Below, in pieces: positions 63,114-64,000 of a stretch of 64,000 nt of DNA. Every line of letters begins with the position of its first letter. The stretch's first letter is position 1. The translations under genes and the position numbers were made by a program. The DNA lies in contig NZ_JBGNFV010000001.1 in the NCBI RefSeq assembly GCF_041449215.1, forward strand, positions 5,411,001 through 5,475,000. Reading direction: 5' to 3'. The notes below the pieces were generated by a model. It was not told the DNA's origin and ran no database searches. It saw nothing but the letters and a program-made list of their open reading frames with translations. The stretch is from Roseivirga sp. BDSF3-8 (GTDB lineage: Bacteria > Bacteroidota > Bacteroidia > Cytophagales > Cyclobacteriaceae).

Positions 63114-64000
63114 TGGCAGAACAAGAAAAATATAACAATACTGTAAGAACTATAGATGAAAATCTAAGGATAATTGCTTGTGCTGGTTCAGGTAAGACAA
63201 CTTTTGTAGCTAAGAGAGTTTCTTATCTACTCGAATCAGGGTATGAACCTAAGAATATAATAGCTTTTACATACACAGAGCGTGCTGCTGCAGAGTTAAA
63301 TAATAAAATTGTAGCAGAGCTAAAAGATAAAGGGATATTTGATGTACTTAATGGGTTTGCCGACATGTTTATTGGAACAATACATGGCTGGTGCCTAAAG
63401 GCGTTGATGGATAATGAAATTGGATATCAAAAATATAGTGTCCTAGATGACATTAAACTACGTCTTTTTGTAGATAAAAATTACAAAAAAATAGGGATGT
63501 CCAATATCACCAAGTTGAACAATCCCAACGTGAATATGAAAATATTTACTGATACAGAAAGGTTTATTCAACTAATGAACATTATCCGAGAATCGGATTT
63601 GACAGAGTCATTGCCGCCGGATATACAAGAAGCAAAGATACAGTATGAAACTCTCCTTCGCGATAATTCATATTTCGACTTCACAATGATAATGCAAGAA
63701 GCTTTGGAGAGGCTAAGAGTTGATGGTAGCGATCTCCAAACTCAACTAAAAAGAGACTTAAAATTCCTAATCGTTGACGAATTTCAGGATATCAATCCAA
63801 TTCAAAATGATATTATACGCCATTTGCATGAAAGTACAGAGTGCAATATTACCGTAGTAGGTGATGATGATCAAAATATTTTTCATTGGAGAGGTAGTAA
63901 CAATAAGTTTCTTAAAGATTTTCCTAATCGGTATGCTAAAATACGCCCTGTTAAACTTTTTACTCTTGATAAAAACTACAGAAGTTCAAAAGGTATTACC
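63113..64000 (+). CDS. UvrD/Rep-like superfamily I helicase, N-terminal part (runs off the window)
   Basis: The first 296 codons are in the window and the frame is open to the edge. Helicase motifs appear in order: Walker A CAGSGKTT (about residues 23-30), Ia (AFTYTERAAAEL), Ib (IGTIHGWC), II (IVDEFQDINPIQ), III (VVGDDDQNIFHWRG) and IV (LDKNYRSS). No clear Q motif is seen in front of Walker A. It starts inside the stop of the methyltransferase gene, so the two are coupled. Whether a nuclease domain follows cannot be seen. In this context a defence role is likely (inference); repair is the alternative. Confidence 0.92.
   Translation, partial: MAEQEKYNNTVRTIDENLRIIACAGSGKTTFVAKRVSYLLESGYEPKNIIAFTYTERAAAELNNKIVAELKDKGIFDVLNGFADMFIGTIHGWCLKALMDNEIGYQKYSVLDDIKLRLFVDKNYKKIGMSNITKLNNPNVNMKIFTDTERFIQLMNIIRESDLTESLPPDIQEAKIQYETLLRDNSYFDFTMIMQEALERLRVDGSDLQTQLKRDLKFLIVDEFQDINPIQNDIIRHLHESTECNITVVGDDDQNIFHWRGSNNKFLKDFPNRYAKIRPVKLFTLDKNYRSSKGIT

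Overview
The window looks like chromosomal DNA of a Bacteroidota bacterium, most likely of the order Cytophagales (inference). Several large secreted proteins end in a type IX secretion (T9SS) sorting domain with a 'YPNP' start. There are TPR/LuxR-type regulators, LytS/LytTR pairs, FtsX-like permeases with an N-terminal prefix domain, a DUF2157/GDYXXLXY pair, Bacteroidota-type promoters (TTTG, about 19 bases, TAnnTTTG) and almost no Shine-Dalgarno sequences. Base composition is moderately GC-rich in the housekeeping part and clearly AT-rich in several genes after about 49 kb.

From 0.2 to 9 kb, mostly on the minus strand: an aspartoacylase-like hydrolase overlapping a glutamate-cysteine-ligase-like GCS2 enzyme with CBS domains, a histidine-phosphatase lipoprotein, a GNAT acetyltransferase, the DUF2157/GDYXXLXY membrane pair and a choice-of-anchor I beta-propeller lipoprotein. 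An IS200/IS605-type TnpA element lies at about 9.77-10.34 kb. It is followed by a 1579-residue thrombospondin type 3 repeat T9SS protein. From 15.7 to 34 kb: a PadR regulator with its FtsX-type permease, a HAD hydrolase, a YciI lipoprotein, an MBOAT acyltransferase with an SGNH-like partner, DinB, DUF2231, an S74-chaperone T9SS protein, a VOC protein, a beta-lactamase-fold hydrolase, a TPR/HTH regulator, and a pair of secreted cell-wall enzymes (SpoIID-like and M23-like) that share a discoidin domain and T9SS tail.

From 34 to 48.6 kb: a complete RND efflux operon (outer membrane factor, adaptor, pump), a glutathione-synthetase-like ATP-grasp gene overlapping a DUF1704/QEGLA metallopeptidase gene (probably the functional partner of the ligase/hydrolase pair at the window start), a HAMP/GAF/multi-PAS cytoplasmic protein, and a LytS/LytTR two-component pair.

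From 48.7 kb to the end the window is accessory in character: orphan hypothetical genes of differing base composition, two protease-like proteins (one leishmanolysin-like with its catalytic Glu changed to Gln, one with a metzincin-type zinc motif), three XRE-type regulators, gene fragments, a 5'-truncated polymorphic-toxin metallopeptidase with a downstream exported small protein, and at the right edge an AT-rich operon of HTH regulator, DNA methyltransferase and UvrD-like helicase that leaves the window. The regions around 5.0-5.45 kb, 51.4 kb and 53.2-54.2 kb carry one composite intergenic repeat family: a hairpin whose stem changes while pairing is kept, 15-bp tandem units, and 36-, 50- and about 112-bp modules. 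It is the most unusual non-coding structure I can see.
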